The notes under the pieces are model-generated. The model saw nothing but the letters and a program-made list of their open reading frames with translations. It did not search any database and was not told the origin of the DNA. DNA of 64,000 bases from the NCBI RefSeq assembly GCF_047553015.1, contig NZ_CP180212.1, positions 62,001-126,000 on the forward strand, read 5' to 3'. Of this stretch, positions 1-8,953 are shown piece by piece. Position 1 is the first letter of the stretch; each line of letters opens with the position of its first letter. The position numbers were made by a program, and so were the translations under genes. The DNA is from Carnobacterium_A sp047553015 (GTDB lineage Bacteria; Bacillota; Bacilli; Lactobacillales; Carnobacteriaceae).

Positions 1-384
1 ATTAAAAATATATTAGCAGGAGTAAGCGATGATATTCCTGAAGAAGAACAATCTGCTATCTTATTTAGCCAGCATTATGCTGATTCTAGAGGCAATCCCT
101 CTCAAAAAACTTGGGAACAAGTAACGGGGACATATGGTTTGCCAAAATCAATAGGCATTCTTGCATCTATCAGAGTAATGATGCTTGGAAATGTGATTGG
201 CATTCCTTGGAGCTCTTTTACTAATAGATTAAAAGGCAGTCCAGATGAAAGAAGCAATTTGTTGTATGAAATAAGTATGATTTTAGGTACGTTTTTATTT
301 GTTCCTATCGCCTTGGTGCATGCGCTCTTAGCGAAGCTAGTGAATCAGCCAGCTATCAAGTTTGAAAAGATGCAGACGGTTTAA
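1..384 (+). CDS. Carboxymuconolactone-decarboxylase-like protein, C-terminal part
   Basis: The reading frame is open from the first base of the window and stops at 382-384, so the gene starts upstream and only about 127 C-terminal residues are visible. The text around EEEQSAILFSQHYADSRGN, followed by a hydrophobic helix with GNVIGIPWSSF and a second hydrophobic helix near the end (GTFLFVPIALVHALL), resembles AhpD/carboxymuconolactone decarboxylase-like all-helical proteins as I remember them. The ATG at 139 is internal to this frame and is not a likely start, because coding continues upstream without a stop. A clear terminator follows 8 bases after the stop, so this is the last gene of its transcript. 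Family assignment is from memory and tentative; the usual CxxC pair of AhpD enzymes is not in the visible part. Confidence 0.5.
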   Translation: MKNILAGVSDDIPEEEQSAILFSQHYADSRGNPSQKTWEQVTGTYGLPKSIGILASIRVMMLGNVIGIPWSSFTNRLKGSPDERSNLLYEISMILGTFLFVPIALVHALLAKLVNQPAIKFEKMQTV

Positions 385-391
385 TTAAATG

Positions 392-426
392 ACTCTCTTA
401 ATCTAGTGGTTAAGAGAGTTTTTATA
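392..426 (+). terminator. Rho-independent terminator
   Basis: A perfect 10-bp stem (actctcttaa at 392-401 with ttaagagagt at 410-419) closes an 8-base loop and is followed by a T-rich tail. It ends the transcript of the truncated first gene. Confidence 0.85.
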
Positions 427-571
427 ACCGATAGGATGTAAGCGATTTTCTACTAGTTTTGATTGGTTTTTGGACTAGACATGTAGCGATTATTTGAAGC
501 AAGATTAGCTGGAAGAGTTTTGTTAAACGCAATGGAAAATAAAAAAATTCAGAAAGGAGACGAATGCGATT

Positions 572-1210
572 ATGAATAAAATAATAAAAAAGGAAACAAT
601 AGAAGAATTTAAAAAGTTAGACTCATGTACCATTTCAGATGCTTTTGATGAGCTAAGGATTGGGCAAGGAGGATATATTTCACCTAAACAAATGAATGGA
701 GATACGAAAATTTGTGGTCAAGTTTTTACTGTAAGGTATTTACCTAAACAAGCGAATCAAAGAAATTTTGGAACATTCTTAGAGGAAATTCCAGAAGGCA
801 GAGTTGTTGTTATCGATAATCAAGGTCGGATGGACGGCAGTGTTTGGGGTGATACTATGGCTCTTTATGCACAGAAAAAAGGAGTCAGCGGTGTAGTTGT
901 AAACGGTGTTTATCGTGACGTAGGACCGATACAAGAACTGGGTTTTCCTGTATTTGCGAAAGGTTACTCTAGCAGAAGCGGAAAAGATTTAGTTAGTGTA
1001 GATGCAATTAATGTAGCTATTCAAGTAGATAATAGTTTAATTGAACCGGATGATTTAATTTTTGGTGATGAATCTGGTGTAATGGTTATACCATTTGATC
1101 AAGTAGAAAAAGTACTAATAGAAACTAAAAAATTAAAGAAGAAAGACGAACAGTTTATAAAACAGTTACATACTGGATTGACATACAATGAAGCAAAAAA
1201 AACCAATTGA
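572..1210 (+). CDS. RraA family protein
   Basis: This 212-residue protein belongs to the RraA/HMG-aldolase-like fold (older name: dimethylmenaquinone methyltransferase family). Family hallmarks are the central NGVYRDVGPIQELGFPVFA stretch, which corresponds to the G-x-RD and PvFa motifs of the ligand pocket, and the later PDDLIFGDESGVMVIP stretch. Known members range from the RNase E inhibitor RraA to 4-hydroxy-4-methyl-2-oxoglutarate aldolases; the exact role cannot be read here. An AGGAG at 555-559 lies 12 bases before ATG 572. The 3' end overlaps the spurious upstream extension of the amidase frame, and the amidase starts 16 bases after the stop, so the two are probably co-transcribed. RNase E inhibition is unlikely as a role in a Firmicute; a small-acid aldolase or decarboxylase role linked to the amidase is an inference. 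Confidence 0.8.
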   Translation: MNKIIKKETIEEFKKLDSCTISDAFDELRIGQGGYISPKQMNGDTKICGQVFTVRYLPKQANQRNFGTFLEEIPEGRVVVIDNQGRMDGSVWGDTMALYAQKKGVSGVVVNGVYRDVGPIQELGFPVFAKGYSSRSGKDLVSVDAINVAIQVDNSLIEPDDLIFGDESGVMVIPFDQVEKVLIETKKLKKKDEQFIKQLHTGLTYNEAKKTN

Positions 1211-1226
1211 ACGAGGAGATGGAGAT

Positions 1227-2453
1227 ATGACTAACTACGCTATGAAAAATCTAGAAAAACTTTCCGTTTCAACTATTCCTCCCTACGATCCATTACAATC
1301 TTTTGTACGGGATAATCATATTGCGATAAAAGGCTTAAAAGGAAAGCGTCTTTCAAATTATGTATTTGGTGCAAAAGATGTTTTTAAAATTAAAGGCAGT
1401 ACCTGGGGAAATGGTCACCCTGATTGGCTTCGTTATAGTCAGCCCGACGACTTTACCGCAAGCGCAATTTTGACATTATTAGATGCAGGGGCTGACCTTG
1501 TAGGAAAGACTATCTGTGATGAACTTTGTTATAGTATAAGCGGAGAAAACTGGCATTATGGTAGTCCTTTGAATCCTACTGATACGCGAAGGCTTACCGG
1601 AGGATCTTCAAGCGGATCCTGTTCAGCAACAGCAGGTGGCCTAGTTGATTTTGCAATTGGCAGTGATTGTTTAGGATCTGTTCGAGTCCCAGCTTCTTAT
1701 ACTGGTATAATCGGTCTCAGACCAAGTTACGAGCGCATCCAAAATGATGGCGAAGCGCCTTATTGTAAGAGCATGGATGTATTAGGTTTTGTCGCATCAG
1801 AAAAAGAGGTCTTTCAAGATGTTGCATCAGTGTTGTTAAACGAGGACCCTGAAAAAGGTACCTTTACTAAATTGTATGTGGTGGATGATGCATTTGAAGC
1901 AGTTGATTCAAATGTACAAGAAGCATTTAATGCAGTCATTGATAAAATTGGCACTAAATTAGGTACGATTGAACACATCAAAATTGCTGAAGAAGGTTTA
2001 GAATATTGGGTTAAGGAAGTTTTCCAAATTGTGCAAGGATACGAAATTTGGGAAAGTTATGGTGGATTTGTTAATAAGTATCGTCCACGATTGTCTCCTG
2101 GACCTAAAGATCGTTTAGAGAAAGCTTCTACTATCTCTAGAGAAAGATACCTAGAAGCAAAAAAGAAAAAAGAAGAGTTCCGCCAGCGTGTTGAACATTT
2201 ATTATCAGATGGTGCCGTATTGATTACACCTACAGCATCCTCTGTTGCTCCTTTGAAGTCTGCATCCTTAAAAGAAATTGATCGCCTGAGAACACAATCG
2301 TCTCATTTACTCTGTATATCACCACTTGCAGATATCCCTCAGTTGACATTACCATTGCTTGAACAGGATGGCGTACCTTTGGGGGTCACGTTAATGAGTG
2401 CAAAAAACACAGACAGAACTCTTATTGATTTTGGACTACAATTTATGGAGTAA
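1227..2453 (+). CDS. Amidase (amidase-signature family)
   Basis: The product (408 residues from ATG 1227) hydrolyses carboxamides through a Ser-cisSer-Lys triad. The sequence shows the Lys in LVGKT, the Gly/Ser-rich signature TGGSSSGS (cis-Ser) and the downstream GSDCLGSVRVPAS, which carries the nucleophile Ser and replaces the more common DGGGSIRIP. GIIGLRPS follows as in the family. I chose ATG 1227 because GAGGAG at 1213-1218 is 8 bases upstream; an earlier in-frame ATG at 1188 lies inside the preceding gene and has no such site. It is shorter than GatA, and no gatB or gatC is nearby, so a catabolic amidase rather than the Glu-tRNA amidotransferase is likely. Partner in a two-gene unit with the RraA-family gene. 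Substrate unknown. Confidence 0.88.
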   Translation: MTNYAMKNLEKLSVSTIPPYDPLQSFVRDNHIAIKGLKGKRLSNYVFGAKDVFKIKGSTWGNGHPDWLRYSQPDDFTASAILTLLDAGADLVGKTICDELCYSISGENWHYGSPLNPTDTRRLTGGSSSGSCSATAGGLVDFAIGSDCLGSVRVPASYTGIIGLRPSYERIQNDGEAPYCKSMDVLGFVASEKEVFQDVASVLLNEDPEKGTFTKLYVVDDAFEAVDSNVQEAFNAVIDKIGTKLGTIEHIKIAEEGLEYWVKEVFQIVQGYEIWESYGGFVNKYRPRLSPGPKDRLEKASTISRERYLEAKKKKEEFRQRVEHLLSDGAVLITPTASSVAPLKSASLKEIDRLRTQSSHLLCISPLADIPQLTLPLLEQDGVPLGVTLMSAKNTDRTLIDFGLQFME

Positions 2454-2579
2454 GCAGTAAAAAACCTCTCTTTTTTGTTCATTTCTAAGCTCATTACCGG
2501 TAGCTATTTTTATTCGTTAAGTTGAGAGTTTAGTACGAATCAAGTTAATCTCACTATATGTAACAACACGTCTTAATAA

Positions 2580-2612
2580 AATAGTCCTGACTCTGTAGTG
2601 GCTATTTTTTGG
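2580..2612 (+). terminator. Probable Rho-independent terminator after the amidase
   Basis: aatagtc (2580-2586) pairs with ggctatt (2600-2606), with one G-U pair, followed by six T. It lies 126 bases after the amidase stop, with nothing recognisable between. Confidence 0.55.
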
Positions 2613-2686
2613 TATCTTTTTATGACTAATTGCACTGTATAGTATGGAAGTATAGTAGGATAATAAAAGAATAAGGGAGTTAGTTT

Positions 2687-3049
2687 ATGAAACAGGGCAT
2701 TCTCATTTATCAAGCGCCACCAATGCTTGGTAGAAACGTTATGGTCGATAATTATGCGTTTATGAATTTTTCATTCATGGGTATCGGAAAAGGGAAAAAA
2801 TTTTTAGAAAAACTACAAATGGAATTGGTAAAATTAGATTATCCAGTTACTGTTGTAAAAGACGATACTGAAGCTAATTTAGAAGATATAATTGCTCGTC
2901 AGTATGATTTTATTATTTGTGTCCCTGGACTTCAAAAGAAATTACTTTCAAAAGATAAGTTGCCACAGGTTTTTCATATTGATTCACAAGATTATTATAG
3001 TTCATCGATTTCTAAAACGATTACGAATATAAAAAATAATGTCTTATAA
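2687..3049 (+). CDS. Hypothetical protein, 120 residues
   Basis: I do not recognise this protein. It is a soluble, lysine-rich alpha/beta-looking polypeptide of 120 residues starting with MKQGILIYQAPP and containing YDFIICVPGLQ in its second half. There is no signal peptide or membrane segment. ATG 2687 has AAGGGAG about 8 bases upstream, and a strong terminator follows about 120 bases after the stop, so it looks like a real monocistronic gene. A PTS IIB-like fold (short strand, loop, helix alternation) crossed my mind, but the phosphorylated Cys position is not convincing, so no function is proposed. Confidence 0.6.
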   Translation: MKQGILIYQAPPMLGRNVMVDNYAFMNFSFMGIGKGKKFLEKLQMELVKLDYPVTVVKDDTEANLEDIIARQYDFIICVPGLQKKLLSKDKLPQVFHIDSQDYYSSSISKTITNIKNNVL

Positions 3050-3172
3050 CTATCCTAGTATGAAATTGAGGTCAACAGTATTTAATAAGTTACTAGTTGA
3101 AAAAAATAGTTTCAAAAAATAAATCTGACATAACTGAAAGAGAACGGGACATAACGGATTAAAACCAAAGAA

Positions 3173-3215
3173 GGCTTGAAATCAATTTTGTAAACATTGA
3201 TTTCAAGCCTTTTTA
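3173..3215 (+). terminator. Strong Rho-independent terminator
   Basis: A perfect 13-bp stem (ggcttgaaatcaa 3173-3185 with ttgatttcaagcc 3197-3209) is followed by TTTTTAT. It serves the small gene upstream. Confidence 0.85.
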
Positions 3216-3290
3216 TCAGTCTTGTTTTAGCGAAAAGTTCTATGATTCAGTCCTTTTTTTGAAAAAATTTCATTGAGTCAAGGGATGTAC

Positions 3291-3620
3291 TTAGCTAATA
3301 AAGAAGTAGAACTTGATTAAAACAATGATTAAAATAATTGTTTTAATCAAATAGTGAATGTTAATGGTTAGTTTAGCATCAACTGGAATGGTTAATTTTC
3401 TAAAAAGATAGTGGAAAAAATCTTCTTCTTTATTAGCAAAACCATATTTTCTCTGCAAGACGGTTAAAATGCAATCACCTACAAACTTTTCATGTAACCA
3501 ATGGGTAAAGATAAGCAACGCTCCTACATAAAAAGGCGTATAAATAGCAATGATAAAAGACAATAGGATATAAGAAAGATGAGTAATAATAATTAAAGCA
3601 TCAGAATTTTTTTTATTCAT
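3291..3620 (-). CDS. Small integral membrane protein of unknown function
   Basis: The 109-residue product has hydrophobic segments near residues 9-29, 33-42 and at the C-terminus (about 88-109), so it is predicted to span the membrane two or three times. A charged middle section (KYGFANKEEDFFHYLFRKL) should be cytoplasmic. The start is ATG at 3618-3620, because GAGGAG lies 7-8 bases before it; an in-frame GTG five codons earlier overlaps that ribosome-binding site and is rejected. It is transcribed alone, divergently from the flavin oxidoreductase gene. I do not recognise the family. Confidence 0.65.
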   Translation of the reverse strand: MNKKNSDALIIITHLSYILLSFIIAIYTPFYVGALLIFTHWLHEKFVGDCILTVLQRKYGFANKEEDFFHYLFRKLTIPVDAKLTINIHYLIKTIILIIVLIKFYFFIS

Positions 3621-3814
3621 TGATAATCTCCTCACTCGCTATTTATTTATGATAAGTTCATTCAGTATAAATTATTTTTTTGATTTTATCATTTTATTTG
3701 TCTTTTACTAGGCTGGAGAGAACTCAAAAGGGTGATACCTTTTATTCTAATTAGAAACTGATATACTACTTTACGTAGTCAAAAGAGTAGTGCCTAGGAA
3801 GGAAGATAATAAAA

Positions 3815-4807
3815 ATGAAATTAAGTGTATTAGATCAAGCACCGATTACTAGCGGAAACACTGCGGTAGAAGCTTTAAGAAAATCAGAAGAATTAGCTAT
3901 TCTAGCAGATGAGCTAGGATACAGTCGTTTTTGGTTAGCAGAGCATCATGGGACAGATGGATATGCAAGCTCAGCTCCTGAGATTACGGTTGCTCATATT
4001 GCAGCGAAAACTAACCGTATTCGGGTTGGAACTGGTGGTATAATGATGATGCATTATTCGCCTTTGAAAATGGCTGAAGTATTTAAGACATTAAGTGCAT
4101 TCTCACCAGGTAGAATAGACTTTGGAGTTGGCAGAGCACCAGGTGGAGACAGAAATGCGATATATGCTTTATCAGAAGGCCGCCAGCCTCTTTTAGATAA
4201 TCTGTATGAGAAGCTAGATACAACATTAAAATTAATGAATGATAAAGTCCCAACGGATAAACTCTACGATAAAACGATTGCGACACCTTCAGGTATCCAT
4301 TTACCACAAGCGTGGTTATTAGGTTCAAGCGGAAGTAGTGCCTTAGAAGCAGCACGTATGGGCGTAGGCTATTCGTTTGCACAATTTTTTATGGGAGGGA
4401 TGACAAAAGAAATAATAGATCAATATAAACATCATTTTGTGCCCTCTTATTTTATGGAAAAGCCAGAAATTAGTGTGGCTTATTTAGTTACAGTTGCTGA
4501 GACAAGAGAAGAAGCCGAATTTGAAGCATTGCCACAAGATATTGGCAGGTTATGGTTGATGCAAGGAAAACCTAGTAACTTGTTATCGCCAGAACAAGCG
4601 CAGCAGTATCCATTAACGGAAACCGATAAAAGAATGATAGCAGATAACCGTCAATTGCATCTTGTTGGCACAGCTAAAGAAGTAGCAATCCGCTTGAAAG
4701 AAGAACAAGACTATTATGGCTTTGATGAAGCAATGATCTGTAGTATTCCACACTCACAAGAAAAACGTTTAGACGTTTATCGCTTATTGGCAAAAGAATT
4801 GTTATAA
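3815..4807 (+). CDS. LLM-class flavin-dependent oxidoreductase (luciferase-like)
   Basis: The 330-residue protein is a bacterial-luciferase-like TIM barrel that uses reduced flavin. Diagnostic are the opening MKLSVLDQAPI, RFWLAEHHGTDGYASSAPE, RIRVGTGGIMMMHYSPLKMAE and SPGRIDFGVGRAPGG, which match the MsnO8-like single-subunit group rather than LuxA/LuxB. Members oxidise unknown small molecules; substrate cannot be inferred. ATG 3815 follows AGGAAGGA by about 10 bases. The gene is monocistronic: a large hairpin directly follows, shared with the convergent DUF72 gene. Annotation as luciferase itself would be wrong. Confidence 0.9.
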   Translation: MKLSVLDQAPITSGNTAVEALRKSEELAILADELGYSRFWLAEHHGTDGYASSAPEITVAHIAAKTNRIRVGTGGIMMMHYSPLKMAEVFKTLSAFSPGRIDFGVGRAPGGDRNAIYALSEGRQPLLDNLYEKLDTTLKLMNDKVPTDKLYDKTIATPSGIHLPQAWLLGSSGSSALEAARMGVGYSFAQFFMGGMTKEIIDQYKHHFVPSYFMEKPEISVAYLVTVAETREEAEFEALPQDIGRLWLMQGKPSNLLSPEQAQQYPLTETDKRMIADNRQLHLVGTAKEVAIRLKEEQDYYGFDEAMICSIPHSQEKRLDVYRLLAKELL

Positions 4808-4815
4808 AAAAGGGA

Positions 4816-4854
4816 CCAAGCTGCAATCATCACGATTGCAGCTTGGCCTCTTTT
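4816..4854. terminator. Bidirectional terminator between convergent genes
   Basis: A perfect 13-bp stem (ccaagctgcaatc 4816-4828 with gattgcagcttgg 4834-4846) has T-rich sequence on the plus side and A-rich sequence (T-rich on the minus strand) on the other, so it can end both flanking genes. Confidence 0.8.
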
Positions 4855-5692
4855 AGTCAAATAAACTGAGTTGTTGGGGTCCTAATTCATCAAAAGTTAA
4901 CTGCAATAATTTTTGTAAGTGTTTTGCGTTACGGGCCGCATGGCCGCCTGAATTGTTGTTGAAAATAATGATAACTTCCTCGGAATTAGTCTCTAGTGAT
5001 CGAATAATTGGAATGAAAAGAGTCAATTCTTCTTCACTATAATCATGTAAGGTTCTTTTTTCACGCCAGTTTGGCCCACTTGAATTTAGCCATCCTTCGT
5101 AATTGCGACCGTGTAGTCGTAAGAGTGACAATTTATTGTTGGTCACTGCTTCGACCATTGGAATACTATTTCCAGGAGTTTGAGGTTGATCAATAACGGC
5201 ATGAATAAAGTGATATTCTGCTAGAAAAGTCAGTGTAAGGGGGCTATTCTCTTTCGTAAACCAACTAGAGTGGCGAAATTCAATCGCTAGTGGTAAATCA
5301 CCCATCCAAGTTCGGATATTTTTTAAATCTACTAAGTGCTCTTTCGTGTAGTGAAAGAATGGTGGGAATTGAAATAAAAAAGCTTTTATCTTATTAGCTT
5401 CTATCATGGGCCCAAAAGCTACAAGATAAGTTTGAAACATAGCCTGTTGAGAGGGGAAGAAATCGATCCATTCTTTGTGCTGGGTCATTGCTTGAAAGGC
5501 TTTAGGAATAAACTGAAAATTTTCAGGTGTTTTATCAAGCCAACTCAAAATGTTTTTTTCAGATGGAATAGCATAAAAGCTCGTATCCAACTCAACAAAA
5601 GGGAAATGAGAAGTGTATCCCTCTAATTTGCGAGCTTTATTTGTCATCAATAATTCGTGGTCGCTCCAACCGGTTAAACCTATTGTAATCAT
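4853..5692 (-). CDS. DUF72 domain-containing protein (YecE-like)
   Basis: The 279-residue protein matches the DUF72/YecE family: opening MITIGLTGWSDH, then FVELDTSFYAIPSEKNILSWLDKTPENFQF, later LPLAIEFRHSSWF, LRLHGRN and the C-terminal IIIFNNNSGGHAARNA. The fold is a TIM-barrel-like one of unknown activity. The gene is transcribed towards the oxidoreductase gene and shares a terminator with it. The ribosome-binding site before ATG 5692 is weak (AGAGGC), but the family N-terminus begins here. Confidence 0.88.
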   Translation of the reverse strand: MITIGLTGWSDHELLMTNKARKLEGYTSHFPFVELDTSFYAIPSEKNILSWLDKTPENFQFIPKAFQAMTQHKEWIDFFPSQQAMFQTYLVAFGPMIEANKIKAFLFQFPPFFHYTKEHLVDLKNIRTWMGDLPLAIEFRHSSWFTKENSPLTLTFLAEYHFIHAVIDQPQTPGNSIPMVEAVTNNKLSLLRLHGRNYEGWLNSSGPNWREKRTLHDYSEEELTLFIPIIRSLETNSEEVIIIFNNNSGGHAARNAKHLQKLLQLTFDELGPQQLSLFD

Positions 5693-5927
5693 CTATTAAA
5701 AAGCCTCTTTTCTATATTCGTTTCTACTAGCATAAGTAGTTTACCTTATTTATTAAAAAGAATAAAAAGCTAAGACTTTACTTGAACTAATTTCATAGGA
5801 AACATTTACAAGTAAAGAGAAAGACAGTAAACTATTTGTAGAAAAGTTTTTGATTGAATGAACTTAAATGCACACTATAAAAAGAGGGTTTAACGAATAA
5901 AATCAAGCAAAATTAGATAGACAAGTC

Positions 5928-5956
5928 CTTATTCTACTCTCTTTGTGTGGTATACT
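5928..5956 (+). promoter_or_regulatory. Extended -10 promoter of metG
   Basis: TGG followed by TATACT (5951-5956) forms an extended -10 element. The -35 region at 17-bp spacing is poor. It leaves a leader of about 100 bases before metG. The rest of the 368-base gap before metG shows no T-box (no specifier stem or conserved T-box sequence) and nothing else I can name. Confidence 0.6.
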
Positions 5957-6060
5957 AGTGTAGGATAGTTTTAGTTGAATACTGGAAAAGATAAAGAGAT
6001 AGATTAAAGATAAAACGTGTGAACGAAAAAATTTAAGAACGAATAAAGGAGACGCTTATT

Positions 6061-8082
6061 TTGACTGAAAAAAAACCATTTTATATTACAACCCCCATTT
6101 ATTATCCGAGCGGAAAACTACATATAGGGAATGCTTACTCTACCATTGCCTGTGACGTAATGGCACGCTATAAAAGGATGATTGGTTTTGATGTATTTTA
6201 TTTAACAGGTAGTGATGAACACGGCCAAAAAATTGAAAATAAAGCAGAAGAGTTAGCGATTACCCCTCAACAATATGTAGATAAGATGGCTGATGATATG
6301 CAAAACTTATGGAAGTTATTAGAAATTAGTAATGATAAGTTTATTCGGACAACAGACCCGGTTCATGAAAAAGTAGTAGCTGATATCTTTGAACAGTTTT
6401 TAGCACAGGGAGATATTTATTTGGATGAGTATGAAGGCTGGTATTCTGTACCGGATGAAACCTTTTATACAGAGACCCAACTAGTTGATATTGAGCGCAA
6501 TACTGCTGGAGATATTATTAGTGGGAAATCACCAGATAGTGGACATCCTGTAGAATTGATAAAAGAAGAATCGTATTTCTTTAGGATGAGTAAATATGCA
6601 GATCGGTTGTTAGAATATTACAATACGCACCCTGATTTTATCCAACCAGAATCACGTAAGAATGAAATGATTAATAATTTTATTAAACCAGGCCTAGAAG
6701 ATTTAGCGGTTTCTCGCACAACTTTCTCCTGGGGTGTTAAGGTACCAAGCAATCCAAAACACGTTATTTATGTTTGGATTGACGCTTTGGCAAATTATAT
6801 TACGGCTTTAGGTTACGGTACAGATGACACAACTTTATTTGATAAGTTCTGGCCAGCCGATGTGCATATGGTTGGAAAAGAGATTGTCCGTTTCCATACG
6901 ATTTATTGGCCGATAATGTTGATGGCTTTAGATTTACCTTTACCGAATAAAATATTTGGTCATGGTTGGTTGTTGATGAAAGATGGAAAAATGTCAAAAT
7001 CAAAAGGCAATGTGGTTTATCCTGAAATGTTAGTCGAACGCTATAGTTTAGACGCTTTACGTTATTATCTAATGAGAGAAGTTTCATTTGGCAGTGATGG
7101 CGTATTTACACCGGAAGATTTTGTTTCAAGAGTAAATTATGATTTAGCGAATGATTTAGGAAATCTCTTAAATAGAACCATTGCAATGATTAACAAATAC
7201 TTCGATGGTAAGATTCCAGCTTACAAGGGAAATGTGACAGATTTCGATGGGTCAATGAAAGAAACGGCCGAAACAGTTCTAGCTAATTATCAAGTTGAAA
7301 TGGAAAAAATGCAATTTAGTAGTGCTTTGAGCAATATTTGGGTACTCATTTCTAGAGCAAATAAATACATCGATGAAACTGAACCTTGGAAGCTAGCCAA
7401 AGACGAAGAAAAGAAAGAGTCCCTAGAAAGTATTATGACTCATTTAGCAGAAAGTTTAAGGATTTCTGGTGTTTTACTGCAACCTTTCTTAACTCAAGCA
7501 CCAAAAGAATTATTTAGACAATTAGGTATTGAAGATGAAGCGTCAAAAAACTGGGAAAGTATGAGCTTTGGTCAATTCCCACAAGATTCCCAAGTTGTTG
7601 CAAAAGGTACGCCGATCTTTCCACGTTTAGATATGGAAGAGGAAGTAGCCTATATAAAAACCCAAATGGATGGTGATTTAACAGTGAATGAAGAAGAGGT
7701 TGTTTTAGAAGAATGGGATCCAACAGAAACAACATTAGTTTCTGTTAAAGAAAAACAAATTAAATACGAAGATTTTGATAAAGTAGAATTGAAAGTCGCT
7801 GAAGTAATAGACTGTGGGAAAGTCGAAGGAGCAGATAAGCTATTAAAATTCCGATTAGATGCTGGGGATGAGAATCATCGTCAAATTCTTTCAGGAATTG
7901 CTGAATGGTATCCTAATCCAGCAGATTTGATTGGTAAAAAAGTTGTTATTGTGGCCAATTTGAAACCGCGTAAGATGCGTGGCGAAATTAGTCAAGGAAT
8001 GATTTTATCTTCAGAAAAAGATGGCGTATTACAGATTATTGAAGCACCTAAAGAGGCACCAAATGGTTCGGAAGTAGCTTAA
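6061..8082 (+). CDS. metG: Methionyl-tRNA synthetase
   Basis: This 673-residue class I synthetase charges tRNA-Met. It has the HIGH-type motif as HIGN at residues 21-24, the KMSKS loop at 310-314 (DGKMSKSKGN) and a C-terminal tRNA-binding OB domain (about 570-673, DFDKVELKVAEVIDCGKVEGADKLL), the arrangement of the dimeric form. Translation starts at TTG 6061 with AAGGAG about 10 bases upstream; no ATG alternative fits. It heads the metG-tatD-rnmV-rsmA order known from Bacillus. A hairpin without a T-run lies between metG and tatD, so some readthrough is plausible. Confidence 0.97.
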   Translation: MTEKKPFYITTPIYYPSGKLHIGNAYSTIACDVMARYKRMIGFDVFYLTGSDEHGQKIENKAEELAITPQQYVDKMADDMQNLWKLLEISNDKFIRTTDPVHEKVVADIFEQFLAQGDIYLDEYEGWYSVPDETFYTETQLVDIERNTAGDIISGKSPDSGHPVELIKEESYFFRMSKYADRLLEYYNTHPDFIQPESRKNEMINNFIKPGLEDLAVSRTTFSWGVKVPSNPKHVIYVWIDALANYITALGYGTDDTTLFDKFWPADVHMVGKEIVRFHTIYWPIMLMALDLPLPNKIFGHGWLLMKDGKMSKSKGNVVYPEMLVERYSLDALRYYLMREVSFGSDGVFTPEDFVSRVNYDLANDLGNLLNRTIAMINKYFDGKIPAYKGNVTDFDGSMKETAETVLANYQVEMEKMQFSSALSNIWVLISRANKYIDETEPWKLAKDEEKKESLESIMTHLAESLRISGVLLQPFLTQAPKELFRQLGIEDEASKNWESMSFGQFPQDSQVVAKGTPIFPRLDMEEEVAYIKTQMDGDLTVNEEEVVLEEWDPTETTLVSVKEKQIKYEDFDKVELKVAEVIDCGKVEGADKLLKFRLDAGDENHRQILSGIAEWYPNPADLIGKKVVIVANLKPRKMRGEISQGMILSSEKDGVLQIIEAPKEAPNGSEVA

Positions 8083-8098
8083 CGGTTTAAATAAAGGG

Positions 8099-8129
8099 AT
8101 ACCCTGCTGAAGAATCTTTGGCAGGGTAT
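8099..8129 (+). other. Intercistronic hairpin between metG and tatD
   Basis: ataccctgc (8099-8107) pairs perfectly with gcagggtat (8121-8129). There is no T-run after it, so it is more likely an RNA-processing or stability element, or a weak attenuator, than a full terminator. Confidence 0.5.
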
Positions 8130-8164
8130 TGAATTAGAAAAAGGATAAATATAGAAAGGAATGA

Positions 8165-8953
8165 ATGGCGCTTATGTTATTCGATACACATACCCATTTA
8201 AACGCAGAAGAATTTGATGAAGAAATTCCAGAAACGCTTCAACGTGCAAAAGAACACGATGTTTCTCGTATGGCAGTAGTTGGTTTTGATTTATTAACGA
8301 TTGAAAAAACACTAGCTTTAAGCAAGAAATACCCAGAAGTTTTTAGTATTATCGGTTGGCATCCAACTGAAAGTTATTTATATACTGAAAAAATTGAAGA
8401 ACAACTTTACCAGCAATTGCAATTGCCTAAAGTAGTGGCTATGGGTGAAATGGGCTTAGATTATCACTGGGATACTTCTCCTAAACAAAAACAACAAGAT
8501 GTTTTTAGAAGGCAACTTCAACTATCGAAAGAATTAAACTTGCCCGTCAGCATTCACATGCGTGATGCAATAGAAGATACGTATCAGATTCTAAAAGAAG
8601 AACACGTTGAAGATATTGGAGGTATCATGCATAGTTTTAGTGGCGATACGCAATGGATGGAGCGTTTTTTGGACTTAGGTATGCATATCTCTTTAAGTGG
8701 CGTAGTGACGTTTAAAAACGCACAAGACCCTAAAGATGTAGCAAGAGTTGTTCCTTTTGATAAATTGCTAATTGAAACAGATGCTCCTTATTTAGCTCCT
8801 GTTCCTTACAGAGGTAAGCGAAATGAACCAGCATACGTTAAGTATGTAGCAGAAAAAGTTGCTGAGTTAAGAAGCTGTTCTTATGAAGAAGTAGCTGTTC
8901 AAACAATGAAAAATGCTAACAGATTATTTAGGTTAAACGAATGGAAAAAATAA
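8165..8953 (+). CDS. TatD family metal-dependent DNase
   Basis: The 262-residue TIM-barrel hydrolase has the metal-binding motifs in order: FDTHTHLN near the N-terminus, GEMGLDYHW around residue 95, SIHMRD around 130, IMHSFSGD around 155 and ETDAPYLAP around 205. The B. subtilis counterpart is YabD. Proteins of this family are 3'-5' exonucleases and deoxyribonucleases. Start choice is uncertain: AAAGGA (8155-8160) is close to ATG 8165, while family members usually begin at the MLFDTH methionine (ATG 8174). The last 13 bases overlap rnmV. Confidence 0.92.
   Translation: MALMLFDTHTHLNAEEFDEEIPETLQRAKEHDVSRMAVVGFDLLTIEKTLALSKKYPEVFSIIGWHPTESYLYTEKIEEQLYQQLQLPKVVAMGEMGLDYHWDTSPKQKQQDVFRRQLQLSKELNLPVSIHMRDAIEDTYQILKEEHVEDIGGIMHSFSGDTQWMERFLDLGMHISLSGVVTFKNAQDPKDVARVVPFDKLLIETDAPYLAPVPYRGKRNEPAYVKYVAEKVAELRSCSYEEVAVQTMKNANRLFRLNEWKK

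Noticed and set aside
3815..4807. Bacterial luciferase (bioluminescence)
   Set aside because: The protein is the single-subunit LLM oxidoreductase type; no luxCDE genes are present.
5700..6060. Possible T-box leader for metG (and for lysS at 39260-39450)
   Set aside because: No conserved T-box sequence, specifier loop or matching antiterminator/terminator pair could be found.
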